NCBI RefSeq assembly: GCF_003671495.1
Contig: NZ_RCHN01000021.1
Coordinates: forward strand, 1-34,814
Length of the DNA: 34,814 nt
From: Ketobacter sp.
Lineage (GTDB): Bacteria; Pseudomonadota; Gammaproteobacteria; Pseudomonadales; Ketobacteraceae
Direction: 5' to 3'
Shown here piece by piece: positions 26,189 through 34,810 of this stretch. Each line of letters opens with the position of its first letter. Position 1 is the first letter of the stretch. Under the pieces are notes generated by a model. It saw only the letters and a list, made by a program, of their open reading frames with translations, was not told where the DNA came from and did not search any database. A program made the position numbers and the translations under genes.

Positions 26189-28207
26189 ATGGCCGAGCCT
26201 CAATTGAAAACGCCCTGGGTGGAAGCGTCTGCAGAGACATCCGAAGTAACGCCCGGGTCGGAACATCGTAAGATTCTGGTCATCATCGGCAGTGGCCCGG
26301 TGGGGGTGCAGTTCGCCCACGAGTTGATTAACCGGGGCTACCCTGGTGTGATCAAGTTGTTCGGTGATGAGCCCTGGCGGCCGTACAATCGTATACAGCT
26401 TTCTTCTCTGGTGGCGGGGGAGGTCCGTTACAACGACATCCTGTTCCCGGAAATCCGCGACGACCGCGACCACTTCCACTTTCTGAACCGGCGTGTGCTG
26501 CAGATTGATGCAGGAAAGCGCTCCCTGCAGGACGACAGAGGCGTCACCCACCGGTTCGATCATCTGGTATTTGCCACCGGTTCCAATCCCTGGATTCCCA
26601 ACGTGCGCGGAATCGATCTGCCGGGGGTGTATGTTTTTCGTGATTTGAATGATGCCCAGCAATTGATGGCACGCAGTGTTCGCACCCGTCGCACCGTGGT
26701 GGTGGGCGGTGGCCTGCTGGGGGTGGAAGCCGCCCGAGCCATGCAGCGCAACAACACCCAGGTGGTGCTGGTGCATCAGAGCAATCGCCTGATGAACCGG
26801 CAGCTGGATGTGGAAGGCGGAGCCATCCTCAAGCGCACGCTGGAAGGTTATGGCATTGAGGTGTACCTGAATTCCGGTGTGCGCAATCTGGTGGGTGAGC
26901 GCAGTGTCCAGGCGGTGGAGTTGCGCAATGGGCAAAAACTCGAATGTGACACCGTGATCTTCGCCACCGGTATTCAACCGAATGTGGAGTTGGCCCGCAG
27001 TGCCGGGGTCAGGGTCGGTCGCGGCATCCAGGTGGACGATCACCTGAGTACCAATCTGGAAAACGTGTTTGCGGTGGGGGAATGTGCTGAGCACCGGGGC
27101 GAAATTTATGGCCTGCTGGCCCCCGGCCTGGAACAGGCGGCCATCCTGGCAGATCGCCTGTGCGACGGGGGCGCCAGTTATCAGGGGTCCATCGCCGCCA
27201 CCCAACTGAAGATTCTGGACCTGCCGATTTTTACCATCGGTTGGATCAGCGATGAATACGAAAATCAGATCGACCAGACGCTTACTTACCACAATGACAA
27301 CGGCGACTATCGCAAGCTGTTTCTGAAGCGCAACCGGCTCAAAGGCTTTGTGGCCGTTGGCCGTTGTGATGAGCGCAGTCGCCTGCAGCAGGCAGTGGTG
27401 AATGAGCAACGGATCTACCCATGGCAGATCGGTCGTTTCAAAAACGAAGGGCGGATCTGGCCCCAGGAAGACACTGAGCATGTGCGGGAGTGGCCGGCGT
27501 CGGCCATTGTGTGCAACTGTCGGGCGGTGGATAAAGGCACCCTGGTGGATGCGCAGATGCAGGGCTGCGCCACGGTGGAAGCGCTGGCCCAGTGCACGGG
27601 GGCGTCCACCGTGTGTGGTTCCTGCAAACCGTTATTGGCGGATCTGGCGGGCACGCCTTTTGAGCCGGAACCGGTGGTGGCCTCGGGTAAACCCCTGATC
27701 GCGGTGGTGGCGTTGAGCCTGCTGTTGGTGGTGGCCCATTTTCTGTTACCGGCCCCGGTGTATTCCGACAGTTTTCAAACGGCCTCCTGGCAAGAGATGT
27801 TCTGGACGGATTCCCTGCTGAAACAGATCAGTGGTTTCACCCTGCTGGGCATCAGCGTGGCAGGGATTTTTATTTCCCTGCGCAAGCGCATCAGAAAATT
27901 TACCCTGGGGGGCTTTCCCTGGTGGCGTTTTATTCACACGGTGCTTGGCGTGCTGGCCCTGGTGATTCTCTATTTGCATACCGGGTTTTCGCTCGGTGAC
28001 AACATCAATCAATACCTGATGGTGGACTTTCTGCTGTTGGCGTTGGTGGGGGCCTTTGCCGGCCTGGTCATCGGTGGCGAGCGCTACACCAAGATGGGCT
28101 ACACCGGCAAGCAACTGCGACAGTGGTTCACCCATGCGCACATCATTCTGTTCTGGCCTTTACCGGTGCTGTTGGGCTTTCACGTACTGAGCGTGTATTT
28201 CTTTTGA
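26189..28207 (+). CDS. NirB-like FAD/NAD(P) reductase fused to BFD [2Fe-2S] and diheme-b membrane domain
   Basis: 672 residues with three parts. (1) Residues 28-430 resemble the N-terminal flavoprotein half of the nitrite reductase large subunit: FAD site IIGSGPVG (33-39), NAD(P) site GGGLLG (173-178), FATG, VFAVGECAEHRGEIYGLLAPG. (2) A BFD-like [2Fe-2S] module with Cys442, Cys444, Cys476 and Cys479 (CNC...CGSC). (3) A five-helix membrane domain (503-672): His583/His597 in one helix and His651/His665 in another, both H-x13-H, as in membrane b cytochromes; positive residues (RKRIRK; ERYTKMGYTGK) put the N-terminal half in the cytoplasm. The siroheme/4Fe-4S part of NirB is missing. Predicted to move electrons between cytoplasmic NAD(P)H and periplasmic hemes. 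First gene of a unit with two c-type cytochromes. The function as a whole is inference. Confidence 0.85.
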   Translation: MAEPQLKTPWVEASAETSEVTPGSEHRKILVIIGSGPVGVQFAHELINRGYPGVIKLFGDEPWRPYNRIQLSSLVAGEVRYNDILFPEIRDDRDHFHFLNRRVLQIDAGKRSLQDDRGVTHRFDHLVFATGSNPWIPNVRGIDLPGVYVFRDLNDAQQLMARSVRTRRTVVVGGGLLGVEAARAMQRNNTQVVLVHQSNRLMNRQLDVEGGAILKRTLEGYGIEVYLNSGVRNLVGERSVQAVELRNGQKLECDTVIFATGIQPNVELARSAGVRVGRGIQVDDHLSTNLENVFAVGECAEHRGEIYGLLAPGLEQAAILADRLCDGGASYQGSIAATQLKILDLPIFTIGWISDEYENQIDQTLTYHNDNGDYRKLFLKRNRLKGFVAVGRCDERSRLQQAVVNEQRIYPWQIGRFKNEGRIWPQEDTEHVREWPASAIVCNCRAVDKGTLVDAQMQGCATVEALAQCTGASTVCGSCKPLLADLAGTPFEPEPVVASGKPLIAVVALSLLLVVAHFLLPAPVYSDSFQTASWQEMFWTDSLLKQISGFTLLGISVAGIFISLRKRIRKFTLGGFPWWRFIHTVLGVLALVILYLHTGFSLGDNINQYLMVDFLLLALVGAFAGLVIGGERYTKMGYTGKQLRQWFTHAHIILFWPLPVLLGFHVLSVYFF

Positions 28208-28247
28208 TGGGGTTTGTGGGGCTTGTGATGGGGCTGTTGAAGGTGCG

Positions 28248-29645
28248 TTGGGGGGAGTGGTGAAAAAGGTAACCCTGTTTTATTCCCTGCTGACCGTTGC
28301 CGTGGTGGCGCTGGCGGGTATTTGGGCCAACGAGCTCTTCTTGGAGCCGGAAAAGCAAACCTTTTTGGTGGGGGAAACCTCCCATGGGCATCATCAGATC
28401 GAATTGGCCTGTGGCACCTGCCACCAGTCGCCGTTCGGTGGCGGTGAAGTATTGCAGGATGCCTGTATGGGCTGCCACGCCAAAGAACTGAAAGCGGCCC
28501 ACGACTCGCACCCCAAGTCCAAGTTTACCGACCCCCGCAACGCGGATCGGCTGGAGCAGATCGACGCCCGTTATTGTGTCGCCTGCCATCGTGAGCACCA
28601 GCCGGATATCACCCGCGACATGGGGGTGACCCTGGCAACGGATTTCTGTGTGGCCTGCCATCTGGATATCGCAGAGGACCGGCCGTCCCATGAGGGTATG
28701 GGCTTTGACACCTGTGCATCAGCCGGGTGTCACAATTTTCACGATAACCGGGCTTTGTATGAAGACTTCCTGCTGCAGCATGTGGATGAACCCGACATGG
28801 CGGCCACGCCGGTGATTGCGGCCATGCAAGCCTATGTCAATGCCCAGCAACCAGCACCTAAACAGGCACCGGCACCGGATTATCCGGAAGCCTCTTTCCA
28901 GGTGACGGAAATCGAAAAGCAATGGTTGCACAGCGCCCATGCCACCGAAGACAGCAATTGCTCTGCCTGTCACGGGGAAGGTGAACAATTCAAGGCGCAA
29001 CCGGATGCGCTGGTGTGCGTGGATTGCCATCAGCCCCAGGCGGCCGGTTTCCTGATTGGCAAACACGGTATGCGTTTGGCGGTGAAGCGGGAGGCGGCGG
29101 AGTCCTACCCGCTGAATCCATCCCTCAAGGCATTGATGCAGCCGGACGCGAGACTGCTGACGCCGATGACACCGGCCCAGGGGCGACTGCCATTCAAGGC
29201 GGATGTGCACGGGGAGTCGTTAACCTGTAACAGCTGTCACGGAGCGCATGAGTATTCGTTGGGCACCAGTGCCTCGGTGGATGCCTGCATGGGCTGTCAT
29301 GACGATGGTCACACCAATCAGTACAAGGCATCGCCCCATTATGCGCAGGTGCTGCGCGAGGCGGCCGGCGAAGTGCCTGCTGGCAGTGGCGTGACCTGCG
29401 CTACCTGCCATATGCCCAAGGTGGAAAGTGAGGAGGAACCCGGCGTGTTCCACACCTTGCATAACCAGAACGATAACCTGCGACCGAACGAGAAGATGGT
29501 TCGATCGGTCTGCCTGGACTGTCACGGGTTGCAGTTCGCGTTGGATTCCCTGGCGGATCCGGCGCTGATCGACAACAACTTCCAGGGGCGGTCCAAAGTT
29601 TCCATAGAGTCCATACAAATGGCAATTGAGAGAGTGAAGGAGTGA
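28248..29645 (+). CDS. Membrane-anchored multiheme cytochrome c (10 CxxCH + 1 CX4CH)
   Basis: 465 residues. One N-terminal helix (about 9-25) with no obvious cleavage site, so an inner-membrane anchor with a periplasmic domain is likely. CxxCH sites at Cys55, 73, 110, 134, 238, 257, 327, 347, 384 and 422, plus CASAGCH (Cys156, a CX4CH site of the cytochrome c3 type): ten or eleven hemes. There is no CxxCK site, so it is not an NrfA-type nitrite reductase. A Pro/Ala-rich linker at about 198-212 divides a front group of four or five hemes from a rear group of six. The start is uncertain: TTG 28248 or a GTG at 28257 or 28260, all before VKKVTLFY. Follows the reductase-cytochrome b fusion by 40 bases and precedes a monoheme lipoprotein by three. 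Confidence 0.85.
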   Translation: MGGVVKKVTLFYSLLTVAVVALAGIWANELFLEPEKQTFLVGETSHGHHQIELACGTCHQSPFGGGEVLQDACMGCHAKELKAAHDSHPKSKFTDPRNADRLEQIDARYCVACHREHQPDITRDMGVTLATDFCVACHLDIAEDRPSHEGMGFDTCASAGCHNFHDNRALYEDFLLQHVDEPDMAATPVIAAMQAYVNAQQPAPKQAPAPDYPEASFQVTEIEKQWLHSAHATEDSNCSACHGEGEQFKAQPDALVCVDCHQPQAAGFLIGKHGMRLAVKREAAESYPLNPSLKALMQPDARLLTPMTPAQGRLPFKADVHGESLTCNSCHGAHEYSLGTSASVDACMGCHDDGHTNQYKASPHYAQVLREAAGEVPAGSGVTCATCHMPKVESEEEPGVFHTLHNQNDNLRPNEKMVRSVCLDCHGLQFALDSLADPALIDNNFQGRSKVSIESIQMAIERVKE

Positions 29646-29648
29646 TCC

Positions 29649-30230
29649 ATGAAAGCAACTAAACTGTGGGGTTCGTTAGCGTTGGCGGGTGCGGTGGCAT
29701 TGACTGCGGGATGTGGAGGAGAAGAGAAGGCGGCCGGGGTGGACCCCCAGATTATGGCCGATTCCCTGTTCGCGGTAATGGCGTCTGACCGGGCCAATTA
29801 CACCAAACTGATCATCAAGCGCCTGGGCGGCGAAGCCGGTTTCATCAAGCCCGATGAGCACTGGGAAGATCTGGATAATGGCGCTCCGCTGCCAGCCCAG
29901 ATGTTCCGCTTTGGTGCTGAAGCGGTGGCTGAGCGTACCGATGCGTTTACCTACTCGCTGCAGTCCCTGTGGCCCATCAACAAACAGAATGCCCCCCGTA
30001 CCGACGTGGAGAAAACTGGTCTGCAGTACATTGTCGATAACCCCGGCAAGAACTACTACGGCGAGGAAGAGTTGGGTGGCGTGAAATACTACACTGCGGT
30101 CTATCCGGACGTGGCCGTGGCCACACCCTGTGTGGACTGCCACAACAAGCACAAAGACTCCCCCCGCACTGACTTCAAAATCGGTGACACCATGGGTGGC
30201 GTCGTAGTGCGTATTCCCATTAAGGGGTAA
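29649..30230 (+). CDS. Tll0287/DUF3365-type monoheme cytochrome lipoprotein
   Basis: 193 residues. Lipobox LTAGC gives Cys22 as the lipidated residue, followed by Gly-Gly, which favours the outer membrane under the usual +2 rule. The mature part matches the DUF3365/Tll0287-like domain (FRFGAEAVAERTDAFTYSLQSLWPINKQNAP, YYGEEELGGVKYYTAVYPDVAVATPCVDCHN) with a single heme site at Cys161-Cys164-His165. AAGGAG lies six bases upstream of the ATG, three bases after the multiheme gene, so the two are certainly one operon. Such domains occur both as sensors and as electron carriers; here the neighbours suggest a carrier. Confidence 0.85.
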   Translation: MKATKLWGSLALAGAVALTAGCGGEEKAAGVDPQIMADSLFAVMASDRANYTKLIIKRLGGEAGFIKPDEHWEDLDNGAPLPAQMFRFGAEAVAERTDAFTYSLQSLWPINKQNAPRTDVEKTGLQYIVDNPGKNYYGEEELGGVKYYTAVYPDVAVATPCVDCHNKHKDSPRTDFKIGDTMGGVVVRIPIKG

Positions 30231-30272
30231 TCAGGCAAGGGCTAATCAGGCAAGGGCTGATCGGGCAAGGCC
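30228..30272 (+). repeat. 15-bp tandem repeat, three copies
   Basis: TAATCAGGCAAGGGC at 30228-30242 and 30243-30257 is identical; the third copy at 30258-30272 differs at three positions. The first copy begins with the stop codon of the DUF3365 gene. The array forms part of the terminator below. Confidence 0.8.
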
Positions 30273-30286
30273 TGGTTAGCCCTTTT
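30239..30286 (+). terminator. Terminator of the redox operon
   Basis: GGGCTAATCAGG (30239-30250) pairs with CCTGGTTAGCCC (30271-30282), twelve pairs with one G-U, followed by TTTT. The 20-base loop is the remaining repeat copy. Confidence 0.6.
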
Positions 30287-30305
30287 CATCCTCATGTAAG
30301 CCATG

Positions 30306-30371
30306 TTGGGTTGTGCTCACGAATCCCCTATACTACGCGGCAGACGTGTAGCCGCCGGCCCTGAGCCGGCG
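30306..30371 (+). promoter_or_regulatory. glnS promoter and leader hairpin
   Basis: TTGGGT (30306-30311), 17-base spacer, TATACT (30329-30334); predicted start near 30341. The leader then holds a GC-rich hairpin CGCCGGC (30353-30359) / GCCGGCG (30365-30371) with loop CCTGA, ending 25 bases before the glnS ATG. Confidence 0.55.
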
Positions 30372-30396
30372 TATCCAATGGGATTAATGAGACCTT

Positions 30397-32079
30397 ATGA
30401 GCAAAACCGAGCCAGTAAAACCCGCCCATTTTATCCGCCAGATCATCAGCAAGGACCTGGAAGCCGGCAAGAACGGCGGCCGGGTAGCCACCCGCTTTCC
30501 TCCGGAGCCCAACGGCTATCTGCACGTGGGCCATGCCAAGTCAATCTGCTTGAACTTCTCCATGGGGGAGGAGTTTGGCGGCACCTGTAACCTGCGTTTT
30601 GATGACACTAACCCGGAGAAGGAAAGCCAGGAATACATTGAGGCCATTAAAAAAGACGTGACCTGGCTGGGCTTCCAGTGGAATGGGGAGGTACGCTACG
30701 CCTCGGATTATTTTGACCAGCTGTACCAGTTTGCGGTGGAGCTGATCAAACAGGAGAAAGCCTATGTGGATGAGTCCACCCCTGAGCAGATCCGGGCCAT
30801 GCGCGGCTCACTGACTGAGCCGGGCCAGGACAGCCCCTTTCGCAGCCGCAGCGTGGAAGAGAACCTGCAGCAGTTTGAACGCATGCGCAGTGGCGAATTT
30901 GCCGACGGCACGGCGGTGTTGCGGGCCAAAATCGACATGGCGTCCCCCAATATCAACATGCGGGATCCGGTGATCTACCGGGTGCGCCGTGCCCACCACC
31001 ACCAGACCGGTGACAAGTGGTGCATCTATCCCATGTACGACTACACCCATTGTCTGTCGGACGCCCTGGAGGAGATTACCCACTCCCTCTGTACCCTGGA
31101 ATTTGAAGATCACCGCCCCCTCTACGATTGGGTGCTGGATCAACTGGATGTGCCCTGTCATCCGCAACAGATCGAGTTTTCCCGGCTGAACCTGAATTAC
31201 ACGGTCACCAGCAAGCGCAAGCTCAAGCAGCTGGTGGACGAAGGTCATGTCAGTGGCTGGGACGACCCCCGCATGCCCACCATTGCCGGCATGCGACGGC
31301 GCGGGTATACCCCGGCCTCCATCCGCAATTTCTGCGAGATGATCGGCGTCACCAAGAGTGAAGGGGTGGTGGACGTGAGCATGCTGGAGTTCGCCATTCG
31401 CGACGACCTGGACAAGCACGCGCCACGGGCCATGTGTGTCATGGACCCGATCAAGGTGGTGATTGAAAACTGGACCGCCGCAGAAGAGCAATCCCTGATG
31501 GTGGCGTCCCACCCCAAGGACGAGTCCCTGGGCGAGCGTGAAATCTTCTTCGGCAAAGAACTCTATATCGACCGCAGCGATTTTGAGGAAGAGCCACCCA
31601 AGGGCTTCAAGCGCCTGATCCCGGGGGGCGAAGTGCGTCTGCGCGGCGCCTATGTGATCCGCTGTGATGAGGTGATCAAGAACGGGCAGGGCGAGGTGGT
31701 TGAGTTGCGTTGCAGCTACGATGACCAGACCCTGGGCCGCAACCCGGAAGGGCGTAAGGTAAAAGGGGTGATTCACTGGGTATCCGCCGCCAGGGCATTG
31801 CCCGTGGAGGTGCGCCTGTATGACCGCCTCTTCACCCATGAAAGCCCGGACGCCACCAAAGATGGCACCGGCTTCCTGGACCACATCAACCCCGATTCGC
31901 TGACGGTGAAGAGTGGTGCCTATGCGGAGCCCTCCCTGGCCACCGCCTCCCCGGATCTGCCCTATCAGTTTGAACGGGAGGGGTATTTCGTGCTCGACAG
32001 CGCGGACAGCACAGCAGATAAACTGGTGTTCAACCGCACCGTTACGCTGCGGGACACCTGGGGCAAAACCAACTCCTGA
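30397..32079 (+). CDS. glnS: Glutaminyl-tRNA synthetase
   Basis: Charges tRNA-Gln. 560 residues with class-I signatures: [21 protein letters not shown] (HIGH-type HVGH), [10 protein letters not shown], and VTSKRKL as the KMSKS-type motif. The C-terminal anticodon-binding beta-barrels contain the expected [21 protein letters not shown] and [23 protein letters not shown] segments. Length and order fit the bacterial enzyme. The Shine-Dalgarno sequence is weak. It is a single-gene unit with its own promoter upstream and a clear terminator downstream. Confidence 0.98.
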   Translation: MSKTEPVKPAHFIRQIISKDLEAGKNGGRVATRFPPEPNGYLHVGHAKSICLNFSMGEEFGGTCNLRFDDTNPEKESQEYIEAIKKDVTWLGFQWNGEVRYASDYFDQLYQFAVELIKQEKAYVDESTPEQIRAMRGSLTEPGQDSPFRSRSVEENLQQFERMRSGEFADGTAVLRAKIDMASPNINMRDPVIYRVRRAHHHQTGDKWCIYPMYDYTHCLSDALEEITHSLCTLEFEDHRPLYDWVLDQLDVPCHPQQIEFSRLNLNYTVTSKRKLKQLVDEGHVSGWDDPRMPTIAGMRRRGYTPASIRNFCEMIGVTKSEGVVDVSMLEFAIRDDLDKHAPRAMCVMDPIKVVIENWTAAEEQSLMVASHPKDESLGEREIFFGKELYIDRSDFEEEPPKGFKRLIPGGEVRLRGAYVIRCDEVIKNGQGEVVELRCSYDDQTLGRNPEGRKVKGVIHWVSAARALPVEVRLYDRLFTHESPDATKDGTGFLDHINPDSLTVKSGAYAEPSLATASPDLPYQFEREGYFVLDSADSTADKLVFNRTVTLRDTWGKTNS

Positions 32080-32105
32080 TCCCGCTGTACCCGCCAGCCA
32101 CCAGC

Positions 32106-32137
32106 AAACCGCTTGCCTTCGGGTGAGCGGTTTTTTT
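32106..32137 (+). terminator. Terminator after glnS
   Basis: AAACCGCT (32106-32113) pairs with AGCGGTTT (32126-32133); the inner bases extend the stem to a TTCG loop, and a T-run reaches 32137. Confidence 0.9.
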
Positions 32138-32235
32138 ATGCCTGAAGATGACCGGAATACACAATCCAAGCCTGTGGCAACTGCGCTATAAATCCAAAAA
32201 CCCATAACAAGAACAAACTGCACAGGAGAACAAGG

Positions 32236-34092
32236 ATGAAACTGCCTAAGTGCTGGCGATTCAGCGCCGGTCTGGTCCTGCTGGTGACGGGCTGTTACAG
32301 CCCCGACGGGCCGATTCCGGAAGCCAAACACGACAAAGTTCAACCATTGTGGAGCGATGAACAGGTGGCGGCGGTGGTATCGGTCACCTATGAATCGGTG
32401 CCTGCTATCCATGAGATTGACGACCCCCTGTTGCCTGAGCCGTGCCGGGATGTGAACTTCCTGCGCTTCAAACCCAGGGACTCAGCCGATGCGGCGTCTG
32501 CTGATGCGGCGGTTCTGCTGGTGCCGGGCATATTGGAAGGGGCCAATGGGTTTGAGTACATCGGCCGGCAACTGGTGTATATGGCAAAGACCCAGCGTGA
32601 TCAGAACCTGGAAATCTGGGCCCTGGACCGGCGCGCCAACTGCCTGGAAGACCTCACCGGCATGCAGGCAGCGGAGCAGGCCGCTACCACCCAGGAGGCG
32701 GAAGACCTGATCCTGGGGTACTACTATTTCGACCAGCCCATTGATGGCAAAACCTTCCAGGGTTTTCTCAAGGGGCGCGATATGCCGTTCCTGCTGAACT
32801 TCGGTATGCAGCAGTCCACCGAGGATATGTACGCAGTGATCCGCGCCATGATTCCGGACCCGGCGGTCAGTCGCCGTAAGGTCTTTGTGGGTGGACATTC
32901 CCTGGGTGGGGCGCACACCTCCATGTTCCTGGCCTGGGATCTGGATGGCGATCCGGCAACCACGGACGACCAGGGTGCCAACCTGGTGGCCGGGGCCATT
33001 GGCTTTGATACCACCATCGGCTCGGTGGCGGACGCCGTGGGCGCCTCTTCCGCCAGTGTGTCGGTGATGGATGCCCAGGGCGCGCTGGCACAGGCCACGG
33101 CCGAAGCCAACGCCGAAGGGGATACGGACCCTGACGCCGGTTATCGCCGCCTGTTGCGCTGGATCGAAACCGGCGTGTTGCCCAAGAACATCAATATTCC
33201 GTTGGTGTTCAGCGCCGAGGCCATTGCGCTGCCGGAAGCCGTGGGCATCCTGGCGGCCAAGGGCCCGGATGAGGAAAGCCAGGTGCTGGACCGCTTGCCG
33301 AAATCACCGGTGTTGAAAAACCTGTTCCGCTTCTTCCATACCCGGGATGCCAACAACTATGCCTGGGGTCCGTTTATTGAGGATTTCCGTTATACCAACG
33401 AGGCCCAGGTGGGGCTGATGTTCGACGACCACTTTTCCATCCTGAGCTTTTTGCAGATCAGCCTGGGCCACCTGCACGGTGGCGCGGTGGTGCCGAAATC
33501 CCCGTTCTTCAACCTGATGCGCAGTATCCCCATCCTGGGGGATCTGGTGAACGCGGTGTCGGGGCCCAAACAACAACACATTGCCGCGGACGCAGGCCCG
33601 GATCGCCGCAGCCTGGGGCAGGGGCCGCTGTACAGCTGGGCGGATATGGATGAAATCGGATCTGAGGCTGATGCCAGCTATACGGACCAGGAAGGCCGCT
33701 ATGAATACACCCGCCTGAGCGAGGAAATGGTGCGTATGGAGGACTTTGTACGGGCCCTTTACATCGGCGAAACCAATTTAACGGAGTGGTATTTCCCGGT
33801 GCGCATCGTGGTGGACATTGATGCCGCCAGCCAGTCCTATGCACCTCAATACGGTATTAATACTTACTTCAAGCAGGCCTATAAACAGGTACCTACTTTG
33901 TTGCTGATGGCCAAAGGCGGCGGGCTTTCGTTCCCCATGCCCGATGAGCCGGATCGCTTGCTGGAGGTGGTGCAGTTGGAAGGTCAGTCCCATCTGGACC
34001 CGATGTTTGCCACGGTGAACCTGCCGACCTTGCATCAGAATCAGGTGGCCAATCGAATCCTGGACTTTGTGGAGACCCATGTGGCCGATTGA
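32236..34092 (+). CDS. Lipoprotein alpha/beta hydrolase (lipase/esterase-like)
   Basis: 618 residues. Signal with lipobox LVTGC (Cys20) predicts a lipoprotein. The alpha/beta hydrolase core has AAVLLVPGILEGANGFEYIG (start strand and oxyanion region), LEIWALDRRANCLED, and the nucleophile elbow VGGHSLGGAHTSMF with Ser222; GQSHLDPMF near the C-terminus offers the catalytic His, with the acid probably in the preceding strand. A large lid-like insertion (about 240-480) separates these. Such layouts suit extracytoplasmic lipases or polyester hydrolases, but no closer family is recognised. AGGAG seven bases before the ATG is a strong start. Convergent with the next gene. Confidence 0.75.
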   Translation: MKLPKCWRFSAGLVLLVTGCYSPDGPIPEAKHDKVQPLWSDEQVAAVVSVTYESVPAIHEIDDPLLPEPCRDVNFLRFKPRDSADAASADAAVLLVPGILEGANGFEYIGRQLVYMAKTQRDQNLEIWALDRRANCLEDLTGMQAAEQAATTQEAEDLILGYYYFDQPIDGKTFQGFLKGRDMPFLLNFGMQQSTEDMYAVIRAMIPDPAVSRRKVFVGGHSLGGAHTSMFLAWDLDGDPATTDDQGANLVAGAIGFDTTIGSVADAVGASSASVSVMDAQGALAQATAEANAEGDTDPDAGYRRLLRWIETGVLPKNINIPLVFSAEAIALPEAVGILAAKGPDEESQVLDRLPKSPVLKNLFRFFHTRDANNYAWGPFIEDFRYTNEAQVGLMFDDHFSILSFLQISLGHLHGGAVVPKSPFFNLMRSIPILGDLVNAVSGPKQQHIAADAGPDRRSLGQGPLYSWADMDEIGSEADASYTDQEGRYEYTRLSEEMVRMEDFVRALYIGETNLTEWYFPVRIVVDIDAASQSYAPQYGINTYFKQAYKQVPTLLLMAKGGGLSFPMPDEPDRLLEVVQLEGQSHLDPMFATVNLPTLHQNQVANRILDFVETHVAD

Positions 34093-34103
34093 TGTCGGCC
34101 ACA
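34080..34103. terminator. Hairpin between convergent genes
   Basis: TGTGGCCGA (34080-34088) and TCGGCCACA (34095-34103) form a nine-base perfect stem with loop TTGATG, which includes the stop codon of the hydrolase gene. No T-run on either side, so it is only a possible bidirectional terminator or stability element. Confidence 0.4.
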
Positions 34104-34116
34104 GAGGTAAAGCAGA

Positions 34117-34581
34117 TCAGCGACGCTCGATGGTGCGTAGAGCGGCTCCGGACCCGCGCAGGCTTTCCTTCAACTGGGTGCCGTCCGGCAGGCTGATGAT
34201 CAGCTGGCTGCCTTTCTTGAGACCATCCCAATGGCGGCGGTCGATCTCTACCGTCACCAGATTCCGGTCATCGTGGATGTGGCCCTGGGCGGTGCGATAG
34301 TACTTGTCCACCTCCACACCCACGTCGATGAAAGGAAAGTTGGGCGATTTGCGGTGTTTATGCAGCTCCGGTAGCTGATCTGCCTGCACTGGAATGTTGA
34401 TCTTGCCCCAGACCGCCTCGTTGGCTCGTTCAATCTGATAGACCTGCAGTTTGTAAAGCGGCGTGATGGCCATCAGGGTGCCGTCGAGGGTTTCGTTGGT
34501 CCAGTTACCGGAAGCCTGTACCAGCGTGCTGGTCACCAATAGCAGCAGGGCCATCAAGGTTGGTCGAGTCAGCATTTTCAC
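34117..34581 (-). CDS. Small secreted protein of unknown function
   Basis: 154 residues. A signal peptide (LMALLLLVTSTLVQAS) is followed by a mature region of about 130 residues without cysteine. Its second half is beta-rich (IDVGVEVDKYYRTAQGHI, LVTVEIDRRHWDGLKKGSQLIISLPDG) and ends SLRGSGAALRTIERR. I do not recognise the family. The start is GTG 34581 with GGAGG eight bases upstream (ATG 34575 is an alternative). It is convergent with the lipase-like lipoprotein gene and divergent from the 4.5S RNA gene. Periplasmic or exported location is expected. Confidence 0.7.
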   Translation of the reverse strand: MKMLTRPTLMALLLLVTSTLVQASGNWTNETLDGTLMAITPLYKLQVYQIERANEAVWGKINIPVQADQLPELHKHRKSPNFPFIDVGVEVDKYYRTAQGHIHDDRNLVTVEIDRRHWDGLKKGSQLIISLPDGTQLKESLRGSGAALRTIERR

Positions 34582-34656
34582 AGGGGTATCCTCCGCTTCG
34601 GGTTTTCCTAATTCTAGCGTATCCGCTGCAAAATACTGTTACTTCAAATGCTTGCC

Positions 34657-34685
34657 TTGAAATGGGTCACGAAATAAGGAATAAT
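34657..34685 (+). promoter_or_regulatory. Promoter of the 4.5S RNA gene
   Basis: TTGAAA (34657-34662), 17-base spacer, AATAAT (34680-34685). The predicted start near 34692 would leave a short leader to be removed before the mature RNA at about 34701, as RNase P does in E. coli. Confidence 0.55.
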
Positions 34686-34700
34686 CGCCCACCTTGCAAT

Positions 34701-34810
<110 letters not shown>

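Noticed and set aside
25991..27481. 496-codon open frame on the minus strand
   Set aside because: Antisense to the NirB-like fusion gene; the translation is His/Gln-rich with no domain pattern.
26189..28207. Assignment as nitrite reductase NirB
   Set aside because: The siroheme and 4Fe-4S binding half is absent and no NirD is adjacent; only the flavoprotein and BFD parts match.
30808..32412. 534-codon open frame on the minus strand
   Set aside because: Antisense to glnS; it runs through the glnS terminator and has no recognisable motif or ribosome-binding site.
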